From contig NZ_JAHLYP010000011.1 of NCBI RefSeq assembly GCF_025127995.1, positions 28,479 through 92,478 on the forward strand: DNA of 64,000 nt, given 5' to 3'. The stretch is from Synechococcus sp. CS-1332 (GTDB taxonomy: Bacteria > Cyanobacteriota > Cyanobacteriia > PCC-6307 > Cyanobiaceae). Position numbers and translations under genes: made by a program. Of this stretch, positions 41,733 to 50,061 are shown piece by piece (the stretch's first letter is position 1; every line of letters starts with the position of its first letter). The notes below the pieces were generated by a model, which saw nothing but the letters and a program-made list of their open reading frames with translations, was not told where the DNA came from and made no database searches.

Positions 41733-43328
41733 TCAGCGGCCCATCACCAGCGCCGCATACCGCCGCACCGCGCTGCGGTGGTCGGCGTCGGCCCGCAGGG
41801 CGATGAAGCCGTCGGGCCGCACCACCAGCAGGGTGAGGGGCCCCAGGCCCAGGCTGGGCGCCTCCTCCAGCCGCAGGGTCACCACCGCCTCCACCAGCGC
41901 CGGCGGAACCATGCCAGCGGCCCTGTCGGCCTCCAGCTCGGCCTGCAGGCTGGCGAGGGCTTCGGCGGGCGCCTCGGGGCCGGCCAGCAGCAGCAGCGTG
42001 TGGCCGCACCGGTGGGTGAGACGGTGCAGCAGGGTCGCGCCGGCCCCGGGCGGCAGCGCGATCGTGGTGGGCAGCCGCTGTCCGGCGCCGAAGCTGGAGG
42101 GCTGGCCGTCGCTGCCGCTGATGACCGCCGCGCTGGCGTAGCTCACGTTCATCTCGGTTTCCGCCACCACCTCCTGCTGGCGGGCCACCGGGTTGGCGAG
42201 CATGGCGGCGATCGCCCGGTCGCGGGCAGCGCGCTCAGCGGGATCCTGCAGCCCGTGGGCCTGCTCGGTGGCATCGCCTGAGCGGCAGATCTCCTGCGCC
42301 ACCGGACGCCGCTCCTGCTCGTAGCTGTCCAGCAGGCCGGGGGCGGCGGCCCCCTGGTGCACCAGGGCCAGCTTCCAGGCCAGGTTGGCGGCATCGTGCA
42401 GCCCGCAGTTCATGCCGTGCCCCTCGGCCGGGGAGCACACGTGGGCGGCATCGCCGGCCAGAAACACGGGCCCGGCGTGGAAGGCGCTGGCCACCCGGCT
42501 GTGGCAGTGGAAGCGGCTGGGGTTCTCCACGGCGCTGAAGCGGGCCTCCGGCAGGTAACGCCGCAGCACGGCGGCGGCCTCCGCCACCAGATCGCCCTCC
42601 TCGCCGGCGGGCCGCAGGTACACCCGCCAGCGGTCCTCGGGCAGGGCCGTGAGGATCAGGGGTGAGGCGTCGAGGTAGGCCGCGTTGACCTCGTGGCTGT
42701 CGGCCCAGCCCTCCACCGCCGCATCGAACACGGCCCAGGGGCGGGCGATGCCATGGCCCTCGAAGTTGAGGCCGCTCAGCGCCCGGGTGGTGCTGCGCAG
42801 GCCGTCGCAGCCCACCACCCAGCGGGCCTGCACGGATTGCTCCTGCTCGCCGCAGGCCACCGTGGCGGTCACCCCCTCGCCGTGGGGCGCCAGAGCCACC
42901 AGCCGGCAGGAGCGGTGCACCGTGCCCCCCTCCCCCTCGAGGTGATCCGTGAGGATCGCTTCGGTCACCTCTTCGGAGAGGCCGAGGTTGAAGCCGTAGT
43001 GGCTGCCGCAGCCGGCCAGATCCAGGTCCCCCAGCCGCTGGCCGTCGGCGTGGATCAGGATCCGCCGCTGCCGGCAGCCGGCCTCGAGAAACCGATCCAC
43101 CAGCCCCAGCGCCTCGAAGATCTCCAGCGAGAGCGGGTGGATCACCGTGGCCCGGTCCCAGTGCAGGGCTTCGGCCCGGGCGTCGATCAGCAGGTTGGGA
43201 ACGCCGCGGCGCTGCAGCTCTCCCGCCAGCAGCAGGCCGGTGGGGCCCGCTCCCACCACGAGCACGCAGGTCTGGCTGGGAAGGGACGAAAGCACGGCGG
43301 CCAGGCGGATCAAGCCACTGGGGGGCAC
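41733..43328 (-). CDS. FAD-dependent aromatic-type monooxygenase
   Basis: 531 residues from a GTG (a second GTG 11 codons in is also possible). The Rossmann FAD motif is VLVVGAGPTGLLLAGELQRR, the DG motif is VVGCDGLRSTTR, and the second FAD motif is VFLAGDAAHVCSPAEGHGMN then CGLHDAANLAWKLAL. The thioredoxin-like C-terminal region found in larger PHBH-type hydroxylases appears as LLLLAGPEAPAEALASLQAE. It probably hydroxylates an aromatic or polyketide-like compound using NAD(P)H. No dedicated pathway genes lie beside it. Confidence 0.85.
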   Translation of the reverse strand: MPPSGLIRLAAVLSSLPSQTCVLVVGAGPTGLLLAGELQRRGVPNLLIDARAEALHWDRATVIHPLSLEIFEALGLVDRFLEAGCRQRRILIHADGQRLGDLDLAGCGSHYGFNLGLSEEVTEAILTDHLEGEGGTVHRSCRLVALAPHGEGVTATVACGEQEQSVQARWVVGCDGLRSTTRALSGLNFEGHGIARPWAVFDAAVEGWADSHEVNAAYLDASPLILTALPEDRWRVYLRPAGEEGDLVAEAAAVLRRYLPEARFSAVENPSRFHCHSRVASAFHAGPVFLAGDAAHVCSPAEGHGMNCGLHDAANLAWKLALVHQGAAAPGLLDSYEQERRPVAQEICRSGDATEQAHGLQDPAERAARDRAIAAMLANPVARQQEVVAETEMNVSYASAAVISGSDGQPSSFGAGQRLPTTIALPPGAGATLLHRLTHRCGHTLLLLAGPEAPAEALASLQAELEADRAAGMVPPALVEAVVTLRLEEAPSLGLGPLTLLVVRPDGFIALRADADHRSAVRRYAALVMGR

Positions 43329-43354
43329 ACTAAATCGACCCCAGGGAATCGGCT

Positions 43355-43990
43355 CTGACCAACCCCTTCCGCTTCCTGGCCGCTGCCCTGGCCGTGGGCC
43401 TGACCTGGAGCGCGGCAGCGGTGCAGGCGGCCCCCAACGGCACCTGGCTGTCGCAGCCCCAGATCTGGTACTACGCCTCTCGGCAGTCGCTGAACGGGGT
43501 CATGGCCGAGATCCGGGGCAGCGACTTCAAGGTGGTGTTCCTCGACGTCCGCAAGGTGTCCGAGGCGATGCAGAGGGAGGCGGCCCAGGCGGCGCGCCGC
43601 CAGGGACTGCTGCCCGTGGTGTGGGTGCAGTCCCCCCAGTACCGGGCGTTGCGGATCGCCGATCTGGTGGCCGAAGCCCGCCACGGCGACGGGATCCAGG
43701 TGGACGATCACTTCTTCGCCAACTACTCCCTGGAGGACTTCTACCTGTTGCGTCGGCTCTACCCCAAACCCATCTTCTGCAGCATCCAGCCGTTCCAGGC
43801 CAACCTGCTTCCCACGGCGGGCTGCAACCAGCTCGATGTGCAGTGCTACAGCGCCAGGCAGTTCCAGCAGTGCCTCAAGCTGGCCGATCGGCTCGGCGCC
43901 GTGGTGAGCCTCTCCACCGAGAACACCCTCCGGTACCGGAGCCAGCTGGGCGAGAGATCCTTCAACACCTTTCTCTGGCAGGGGCCCTGA
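43355..43990 (+). CDS. hypothetical exported protein with possible non-standard start
   Basis: From the GTG at 43394 the product has 198 residues, but this truncates a good signal peptide. The frame extends back to CTG at 43355 (TNPFRFLAAALAVGLTWSAA), with AGGGA about 7 bases before the CTG and no ATG/GTG/TTG before the in-frame stop at 43331. I therefore propose CTG or another rare start. The mature protein has VVFLDVRKVSEAMQREAAQA, GIQVDDHFFANYSLEDFY and two cysteines, recalling a TIM-barrel-like glycosidase relative, but no firm family. The end overlaps the convergent gene by 29 bases. Confidence 0.55.
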   Translation: MTNPFRFLAAALAVGLTWSAAAVQAAPNGTWLSQPQIWYYASRQSLNGVMAEIRGSDFKVVFLDVRKVSEAMQREAAQAARRQGLLPVVWVQSPQYRALRIADLVAEARHGDGIQVDDHFFANYSLEDFYLLRRLYPKPIFCSIQPFQANLLPTAGCNQLDVQCYSARQFQQCLKLADRLGAVVSLSTENTLRYRSQLGERSFNTFLWQGP

Positions 43991-45248
43991 GGGGCGGGGC
44001 GTCCTGCGGCGCCAGGTGGGCGCCGATCGCACGGAAGATGTCATCGGCGGAATTGCAGTAGCCACCGCTGGCATCGAAGGCCTCTTCGTCGAAGGTGACC
44101 GCCACCGCGATCGCGATCTTCCGTGAAGGCAGATAGGCCATCACCCCGGCCTGCCCGGAGAACAGCGGGTTCTGCAGCAGCCAGGGGCCCGAGAGGACGA
44201 TCCCGATCCCGTAGGTGTAGAAGTCGCCGAGGGTGGCGCAGGTCGCACAGCCCTCGATCGGCCGGCCGAAGCCCCGCAGTGTCGGAGCGATCTGCAGCCT
44301 GTGGCTCTGCGGCGACAACAGCCGTCCCGTCCCGATCGCCTCGGCGGAGGTGGCCATGTCGTGGATGGTGGTGAACTGCACCGCACCGCGGGTGATCGTC
44401 CACGACGGGTTCCAGTAGGTCGACTCCTCGTAGAAGCGCGCGCCCGCCGGGATGCCGAGGCTCTGGCGCCGTTCCGACGAGAAGGCGTGCAGCACGGGCG
44501 GCGCGATCGCGGGCGTGCCGCCGGGATCCCGCGTGTTGCGGAGCTTCAGGGGTCCGAAGATCCGCTCCTGCATCAGCACAGGCATCGTCTGGCCCGTGAT
44601 GCGCTCCAGCGCCAGGCCAAGCAGGACGTAGTTCGTGTGCGCGTAGTTCCAGCTCGTGCCGGGTTCGTACCAGAGCGTCTTCAGGTCCGCGTAGGCGAGC
44701 AGGTCCTGCACCGAGAACTGCCGGAACGGGTTCTCGAGCAGCGTCTTGTCGAACGCGGCATTGCCGATCACGTAGTCGCGATAGCCGGAGGTCATCCGGG
44801 CGAGCTGGCCGAGCGTGACCCGCTCCGCATTCGGGATTTCCGGCAGCCACCTCGCGAGCTTGTCATCGAGGCTGACCCTGTTCTCGTCGACCAGCTGCAG
44901 CAGCAGCGTCGCCACATAGGAGATGGCGATCGCACCATTGCGGACGTGCATGTCCTCCGTGGCCGGCACGCCCGTCATCGACTCGCCCATCGCCTCGGTG
45001 ACCACCTCCTTGCCGTCGATCGTCACGCGCACGATCACCGCCCTCAGATGGTCGTCGGCCATCCGCTGACGAACGATCCGCAGGATGCCGGCCGCCTGGG
45101 GAGAGGCCGCAGGCGGGGTGACGTCGGGGCTCCGGGCCTGGACGGGACCCGCTCCGCCCAGGCAACCCGCCAGGATGGCAGCCAGGAGACGTCGTCCCTG
45201 TGGGGCGAACCAGCGACGATCCACACCAGTTCGGGCAGGAAGCGGCAA
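43962..45248 (-). CDS. beta-lactamase-class-C fold protein lacking the serine nucleophile
   Basis: 428 residues. An N-terminal signal (LLAAILAGCLGGAGPVQA) exports it. The fold is that of serine beta-lactamase / D-alanyl-D-alanine carboxypeptidase relatives: ATLLLQLVDENRVSLDDKLA, VTLGQLARMTSGYRDY, NYAHTNYVLLGLALERITGQ. The S-x-x-K motif expected in 'GSITKTF' reads GAIAISY, so nucleophile (A106) and general base (I109) are both gone, and Y-x-N reads YAH. It should be catalytically dead as a serine hydrolase and may bind peptidoglycan or another ligand. Confidence 0.82.
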   Translation of the reverse strand: MPLPARTGVDRRWFAPQGRRLLAAILAGCLGGAGPVQARSPDVTPPAASPQAAGILRIVRQRMADDHLRAVIVRVTIDGKEVVTEAMGESMTGVPATEDMHVRNGAIAISYVATLLLQLVDENRVSLDDKLARWLPEIPNAERVTLGQLARMTSGYRDYVIGNAAFDKTLLENPFRQFSVQDLLAYADLKTLWYEPGTSWNYAHTNYVLLGLALERITGQTMPVLMQERIFGPLKLRNTRDPGGTPAIAPPVLHAFSSERRQSLGIPAGARFYEESTYWNPSWTITRGAVQFTTIHDMATSAEAIGTGRLLSPQSHRLQIAPTLRGFGRPIEGCATCATLGDFYTYGIGIVLSGPWLLQNPLFSGQAGVMAYLPSRKIAIAVAVTFDEEAFDASGGYCNSADDIFRAIGAHLAPQDAPPLRAPARERC

Positions 45249-45314
45249 CGCTACGCGCCCTGGCGCCTGCCGCCCCCGGAGAGCTTCCTACCCTGGGGCT
45301 GGTTGCGAAGCGCC

Positions 45315-45908
45315 ATGCCCAGCCCCCATGGCCTGCGTCGCTGGGCCGCCCTGCTGCTGCTGGCCGGTGCGCTGAGCGGAGCGATGGCCATGCCCGCGGC
45401 AGCCGGCCCCCCGGCCACCCCGCTGACCCTGACCTTTGCCGATCAGACCTACCTCCTGCGTTGGTCGTCGAAGCACCAGCACGAGTTCACCCCAGCGGGC
45501 CAGGAGGACCTGAGCCGCTGGACCGACATGATCACGATCAACACCTATCCCGGCGTCAGCGATGGGGAAGGGCTGGCCGATGTGGCCAACCGGGCCCTTG
45601 GCAACTACCGGCGCCACGGGGCCACGCTCCTGCGCACCAGCTCGATTCCCCGCAGCGCCGAACGCCCGGCCGAGCACCTGGTCGTGGCCCTCTTCCCCAC
45701 CCGCGCGTTCAGCGAGGCCGTGTTCGCCCGCTGGCGCCTGGCCGACGGCCGCGGCACCGCGCTGATCGTCAGCCACCGCCTCTATGGCCAGAAGGCGGGC
45801 GAGGCCATGGCGGCCTGGCTGCAGGCGAATGGTCCCGGCGTGGAGCGTCGCTTGATGGCTCTCGAGGCGGTTCCCTCCCGCCGCATCCTCGAGCCGTCCA
45901 GCCCGTGA
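45315..45908 (+). CDS. hypothetical exported protein
   Basis: 197 residues from the ATG giving MPSPHGLRRWAALLLLAGAL, a signal peptide cleaved near PAAAG. The mature part contains LTFADQTYLLRWSSKHQHEF, TDMITINTYPGVSDGEGLAD, EHLVVALFPTRAFSEAVFAR and no cysteine. It has the look of a small alpha/beta periplasmic protein. I do not recognise the family. The stop overlaps the next start by four bases (GTGA), so the two genes are coupled. Confidence 0.6.
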   Translation: MPSPHGLRRWAALLLLAGALSGAMAMPAAAGPPATPLTLTFADQTYLLRWSSKHQHEFTPAGQEDLSRWTDMITINTYPGVSDGEGLADVANRALGNYRRHGATLLRTSSIPRSAERPAEHLVVALFPTRAFSEAVFARWRLADGRGTALIVSHRLYGQKAGEAMAAWLQANGPGVERRLMALEAVPSRRILEPSSP

Positions 45909-46231
45909 CCACCCACCCACCCGGCGCCTGGCGCGTGGAGATCCGCGAGAACGGCCGCTGCGGCTCTATCGCCTATCTCGAAGGGGCCGACACGATCTCC
46001 TGCTACTGGGAATTCTGCGGCGGCGACACCGTTGCCTCCATCTCAATCGGCGACACCAGCGACTGGGACACCCGTCACCCATGGGCCGCCGGGCGGCGCC
46101 AGCAGATCTTGGAGCGCATCGCCGCAGAAGTGGTGCGCCGGAAGGCTCCCACCTGCAGCGCCCTGATCGACGAACAGCCGGGATGGATCACGATCCAGCA
46201 GCGCCGGCTTGAGGGCTCGTCAAAGGTGTGA
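45905..46231 (+). CDS. hypothetical protein coupled to the preceding exported protein
   Basis: 108 residues from a GTG overlapping the upstream stop. TTHPPGAWRVEIRENGRCGS, ISCYWEFCGGDTVASISIGD and QILERIAAEVVRRKAPTCSA suggest a small compact alpha/beta protein with four cysteines and no signal peptide. Unknown family. The overlap suggests a shared role with the exported protein before it. Confidence 0.55.
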   Translation: MTTHPPGAWRVEIRENGRCGSIAYLEGADTISCYWEFCGGDTVASISIGDTSDWDTRHPWAAGRRQQILERIAAEVVRRKAPTCSALIDEQPGWITIQQRRLEGSSKV

Positions 46232-46397
46232 TCGAGGCGGTTCCACGTCCTACCGAGACCAAAGAACCCCTAGCCAGGAAGATCCTGCCCAGCTTGGGAG
46301 CAGATCAGTGATGGGCTGAGGTGGTGGCGCTGGCGGGTGGCGCCCTGAAACGTGGCAACGACTACAAATCAGTGGAATCGGCCAACTAAGCTGGCCC

Positions 46398-48587
46398 ATG
46401 CGTTTTTCAGCGGATCATTCTCTGGTGTGGATGCGTCGTCTATCCAGGGATTCCGTCAATCAGCTGAGCATCAAATCCAAGCTGATCCTGATGCTGCTGC
46501 TTGTGAGCGGCTTCTCCACACTGTTCACCGCGGCACTGGGCTACCGCAGCGGCCAGATCAATCTCACCAACCGGGTCTTCAATCAGCTCATCAGCGTACG
46601 CGCTTCCAAGGCCTATCAGATCGAGTCCTATTTCAGAAACATCCAGAACCACACCCAGACCCTCAGTGAGGATCTCTCCATCGTTGCCGCCGTCGAAGAC
46701 TTTGATGCCGCCTTCCAGCAGCTGGAGAAAACATCCCAGCCCGCCGCGGCGACCCAGGCTCTCGAGGGCTACTACCGCAAGGAATTCCTGCCCCGGCTCG
46801 ACAAAACCCACGCCGGCACCCCCAACCTGCCCGCCTACCTGGCCAGCGACCCAGCCACCCGCCATCTCCAGTACAACTACATTGCCGCGAACCCCAATCC
46901 CGTCGGCAAAAAACAACAACTCGTAGCCGCCAAAGATGGCAGCACCTACTCAAAGGTGCACGGCCGCTATCACCCGATTTTTCGCAATATCGTTTCCAGA
47001 TTCGGCTACTATGACATGTTCCTGATCAATCCAAAGGGACAGATCATCTACACCGTTTTCAAGGAGACGGATTACGCCACCAGCCTGGAGAACGGCCCCT
47101 ACAAGGACAGCAATCTGGCCCAGCTGGTGCGGGAGGTGGTCGCCTCGAAGGAGAAGGGATTCACCCAGCTGGTCGACTTTGCCGCCTACGCCCCCTCCTA
47201 CGGCACGCCCGCCGCCTTCATCGCCGCTCCCATCTACAACGGCCCGAAGTTGGTGGGCGTTCTGGCCTTTCAGATGCCAGTCAATGAGATCAACAACGTC
47301 ATGACCGGCAACCAGGACTGGAAACAGGACGGCCTGGGCCAGTCAGGCGAAACCATCCTGGTGGGCAGCGACACCCTGATGCGTTCGGCCTCCCGCTTTT
47401 TCCTGGAGGATCCCAAGGCCTATCTGGCCCAGCTGGAATCGCGCGGCTTCAAGAAAGACGCCATCGCCCGCCTGAGCCAGTACAACACGACGATCCTGCA
47501 GCAACCCGTGGCGACGCCGGCGGTGACCAAGGCCATCGCCGGGGGGGCGGGCACCCTGCGCGTGGTCGACTATCGCGGTGTCCCGGTGCTCAGTTCCTAT
47601 GCACCGCTGCAGATCGAAGGGCTCCACTGGGTGATCCTCTCCCAGATGGACCTGGCCGAGGCCTACGCCCCGATCCATGCCTTCCAACGCCAGATCCTGA
47701 TCACGGCCACCCTGCTGATCCTGGTCGTCACCCTGCTGGCCATGGGCCTGGCCCATCAGTTCGTCAAGCCCGTCCAGCAATTGATCGACAGTGCCCGCAA
47801 AGTCAGCTCCGGCGAACTGGCGAGCATTCCGGATCTCAACGCCACCGATGAGTTCGGCGAGCTGGCCCAGTCCTTCAATGCCATGGTGCGCAGCCTCCAG
47901 ACCCAGACGGCCCTGGTCGACCAGACCAACCAGGAGAACGAGCGCCTGCTGTTCAGCGTCTTTCCCTCCGCCATCGCCAGGCGGCTGCAGCGTGGCGAAA
48001 CCCAGATCGCCGATGAGGTCACCAACGTGGCGGTGCTGTTCGCCGATCTCAAGGGATTTTCCCGGCTGGTGTCCTCCCTCAGCGCCCATGAATCGCTGGC
48101 CATCCTCAACGACCTGGTCGCCTCCTTCGACGACCTGGCCTCCCGCTTCGGCCTGGAAAAGGTGAAGACGATCGGCGACAGCTACCTGGCGGTCTGCGGC
48201 CTCTCGGTGCCCTACCTCGACCATGACAAACGGGCCATTGATTGCGCCATCGAGATGCATGGCGTCCTGCGGCGCTTCAACCTTGAACGCGGATTCAAGC
48301 TCGGCATCCAGATCGGCATCCACTCCGGCGACATCGTCGCCGGCATCGTCGGCAAGAGCCGGGTTGTCTATGACGTCTGGGGGGAAACGGTGAAGTTGGC
48401 CCATAGCCTCAGCCAGGCCTGCCCCGCCGGCGCTGTGTTCGTCTCCGAGGTGGTGCACCACCGGCTCGAGGATCTCTACCCCTTTGAGCGCATCGCCGCG
48501 GCCATCGAGGCCCAGGAGGCCCCGCCGGCCTGGCGGCTCTCCAGCGCCACCGTTCCCGCCGCCGGCGAAGCCCTGGCCAAGCCATGA
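46398..48587 (+). CDS. membrane-bound class III nucleotidyl cyclase with cache-like sensor and HAMP
   Basis: 729 residues. Helix 1 (LILMLLLVSGFSTLFTAALG), an extracytoplasmic sensor of ~370 residues with FGYYDMFLINPKGQIIYTVF and IAAPIYNGPKLVGVLAFQMP, helix 2 (ILITATLLILVVTLLAMGLA), a HAMP linker, then the cyclase from ~540. Metal Asp550 is in VLFADLKGFS and Asp594 in TIGDSYLAVCG. Lys590 and Asp659 (YDVWG) are the adenine-selecting pair, pointing to cAMP. The usual transition-state Asn and Arg are Lys666 and Ser670, which is unusual. The stop overlaps the cyclic-nucleotide-binding channel gene by four bases. Confidence 0.87.
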   Translation: MRFSADHSLVWMRRLSRDSVNQLSIKSKLILMLLLVSGFSTLFTAALGYRSGQINLTNRVFNQLISVRASKAYQIESYFRNIQNHTQTLSEDLSIVAAVEDFDAAFQQLEKTSQPAAATQALEGYYRKEFLPRLDKTHAGTPNLPAYLASDPATRHLQYNYIAANPNPVGKKQQLVAAKDGSTYSKVHGRYHPIFRNIVSRFGYYDMFLINPKGQIIYTVFKETDYATSLENGPYKDSNLAQLVREVVASKEKGFTQLVDFAAYAPSYGTPAAFIAAPIYNGPKLVGVLAFQMPVNEINNVMTGNQDWKQDGLGQSGETILVGSDTLMRSASRFFLEDPKAYLAQLESRGFKKDAIARLSQYNTTILQQPVATPAVTKAIAGGAGTLRVVDYRGVPVLSSYAPLQIEGLHWVILSQMDLAEAYAPIHAFQRQILITATLLILVVTLLAMGLAHQFVKPVQQLIDSARKVSSGELASIPDLNATDEFGELAQSFNAMVRSLQTQTALVDQTNQENERLLFSVFPSAIARRLQRGETQIADEVTNVAVLFADLKGFSRLVSSLSAHESLAILNDLVASFDDLASRFGLEKVKTIGDSYLAVCGLSVPYLDHDKRAIDCAIEMHGVLRRFNLERGFKLGIQIGIHSGDIVAGIVGKSRVVYDVWGETVKLAHSLSQACPAGAVFVSEVVHHRLEDLYPFERIAAAIEAQEAPPAWRLSSATVPAAGEALAKP

Positions 48588-50044
48588 GCACGGCGGTGCC
48601 GCTATGGCTATGGGGCCTCGGCCTGGCCGTCGGCTTCCCGCTGCTGATCGTCGTGCTGGGGGAAGTGATCCACCGGCTCAAACGGCGCGGACGGGCGATC
48701 GCCAGCACGGTGCGGCTGGTGCGCAATGTGCTGCTGCCGATGCTGGTTCTGATGGTGTTCCTGCAGCACGTGCTCCAGGTCGACCCCGGCACCCGCCTGT
48801 TCCGCACGATCGAGACGGTGTTCTGGGTGTGCGTGATCCACGCCGCCCTCTCCCTGCTCAACGTGATCCTGTTCGAGCAGGCCGAAGACGACACCTGGCG
48901 CTCCCAGGTGCCGAAGCTGCTGATCGACCTGGCCCGCCTGTTTCTGATCCTGCTGGGCACGGCGTTCGTGCTGGCCTCGGTGTGGAACGCTGATCTGGCC
49001 GGTCTGGTCACCGCCCTGGGGGTGAGTTCGATCGTGATCGGCCTGGCCCTGCAGGACACCCTCGGCAGCGTCATGTCCGGGATCGCCCTGCTGTTCGAGC
49101 GGCCGTTCACGGTTGGCGACTGGCTGGAGGTCAGCGGCGTGGTGGGCCAGGTGATCGACATCAACTGGCGCGCCGTGCGGCTGCTGACCCTGGAGCAGGA
49201 AATGGTGGTGATCCCCCACAAGCTGATCAGCAGCGAGGTGATCCGCAACTTCACCAAGCCCACCCCGATTCACGCTGAACGCATCCAGATCGGCTTTTCC
49301 TATAACGATCCACCCAACCTGGCCCGGCAGGTGCTCAAGAGCACCGCCCTGGAAACCAAGGGCATCCTGCTGGATCCCGAACCGGATGTGTTCACCCTGG
49401 CCTACGCCGACTCCGCTGTGTCCTACGAGGTGAAGTTCTTCATCCGCGACTACGGCGACATCGAGCAGATCCGTGAACGTTTCATGACCCGAGTGTGGTA
49501 TGCGGCCAAGCGCAACAACCTCTCGATTCCCTTCCCGATCCGCACGGTTTATAACTTCCACGGCCCCACCAGCCAACAGAAGGGCCTGGCCAAGAAGTTC
49601 AGCGAAAGCCTGCAGGCCATCCCCTCCTACGTCCCGATCAATCGCGAGGAGGACAGCGTGGCCCCCTCCGTCTCCGGCATTTCACTGCAGCACTTTGCCG
49701 CCGGTGAGAAGGTGATCCGCCAGGGCCAGATGGGGAACGAGCTTTACATCATCGTGGCCGGGCAGGCGCTGATGACACGGCGGGATGAAGCCGGGGAGGA
49801 TCTGGAACTGCTCTCGCTCAGAAGTGGCGAATTCTTCGGGGAGATGAGTCTGTTTTCCGGCGAACCCAGCACCGTCACGATCGCGGCCAGCAACGATCTG
49901 GAGGTGATGAACATCTCCGCCACGGTGGTCAATCAGATGATCGACCGCCAGCCCAGCTTTGCCCGCGAAATCGGCCAGATCATCGAGAGCCGCCGGCTGG
50001 CCATCCAGGAGACCACCCAGGCCCAGCGCCGCCCCGGCACCTAG
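48584..50044 (+). CDS. MscS-family channel with C-terminal cyclic-nucleotide-binding domain
   Basis: 486 residues. About four N-terminal helices, then the MscS pore and beta domain: LGVSSIVIGLALQDTLGSVM, GIALLFERPFTVGDWLEVSG and VVIPHKLISSEVIRNFT. From ~365 a CRP-type cyclic-nucleotide-binding domain follows: GEKVIRQGQMGNELYIIVAG, then the phosphate-binding cassette GEFFGEMSLFSGEPSTVTIA. In that cassette the usual Arg-Thr pair is S-T, so affinity is uncertain. This is the bCNG channel architecture. The gene overlaps the cyclase by four bases, so ligand maker and ligand-gated channel are co-translated. Confidence 0.9.
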   Translation: MSTAVPLWLWGLGLAVGFPLLIVVLGEVIHRLKRRGRAIASTVRLVRNVLLPMLVLMVFLQHVLQVDPGTRLFRTIETVFWVCVIHAALSLLNVILFEQAEDDTWRSQVPKLLIDLARLFLILLGTAFVLASVWNADLAGLVTALGVSSIVIGLALQDTLGSVMSGIALLFERPFTVGDWLEVSGVVGQVIDINWRAVRLLTLEQEMVVIPHKLISSEVIRNFTKPTPIHAERIQIGFSYNDPPNLARQVLKSTALETKGILLDPEPDVFTLAYADSAVSYEVKFFIRDYGDIEQIRERFMTRVWYAAKRNNLSIPFPIRTVYNFHGPTSQQKGLAKKFSESLQAIPSYVPINREEDSVAPSVSGISLQHFAAGEKVIRQGQMGNELYIIVAGQALMTRRDEAGEDLELLSLRSGEFFGEMSLFSGEPSTVTIAASNDLEVMNISATVVNQMIDRQPSFAREIGQIIESRRLAIQETTQAQRRPGT

Positions 50045-50061
50045 AAGGCTTTCTCTCCGCC

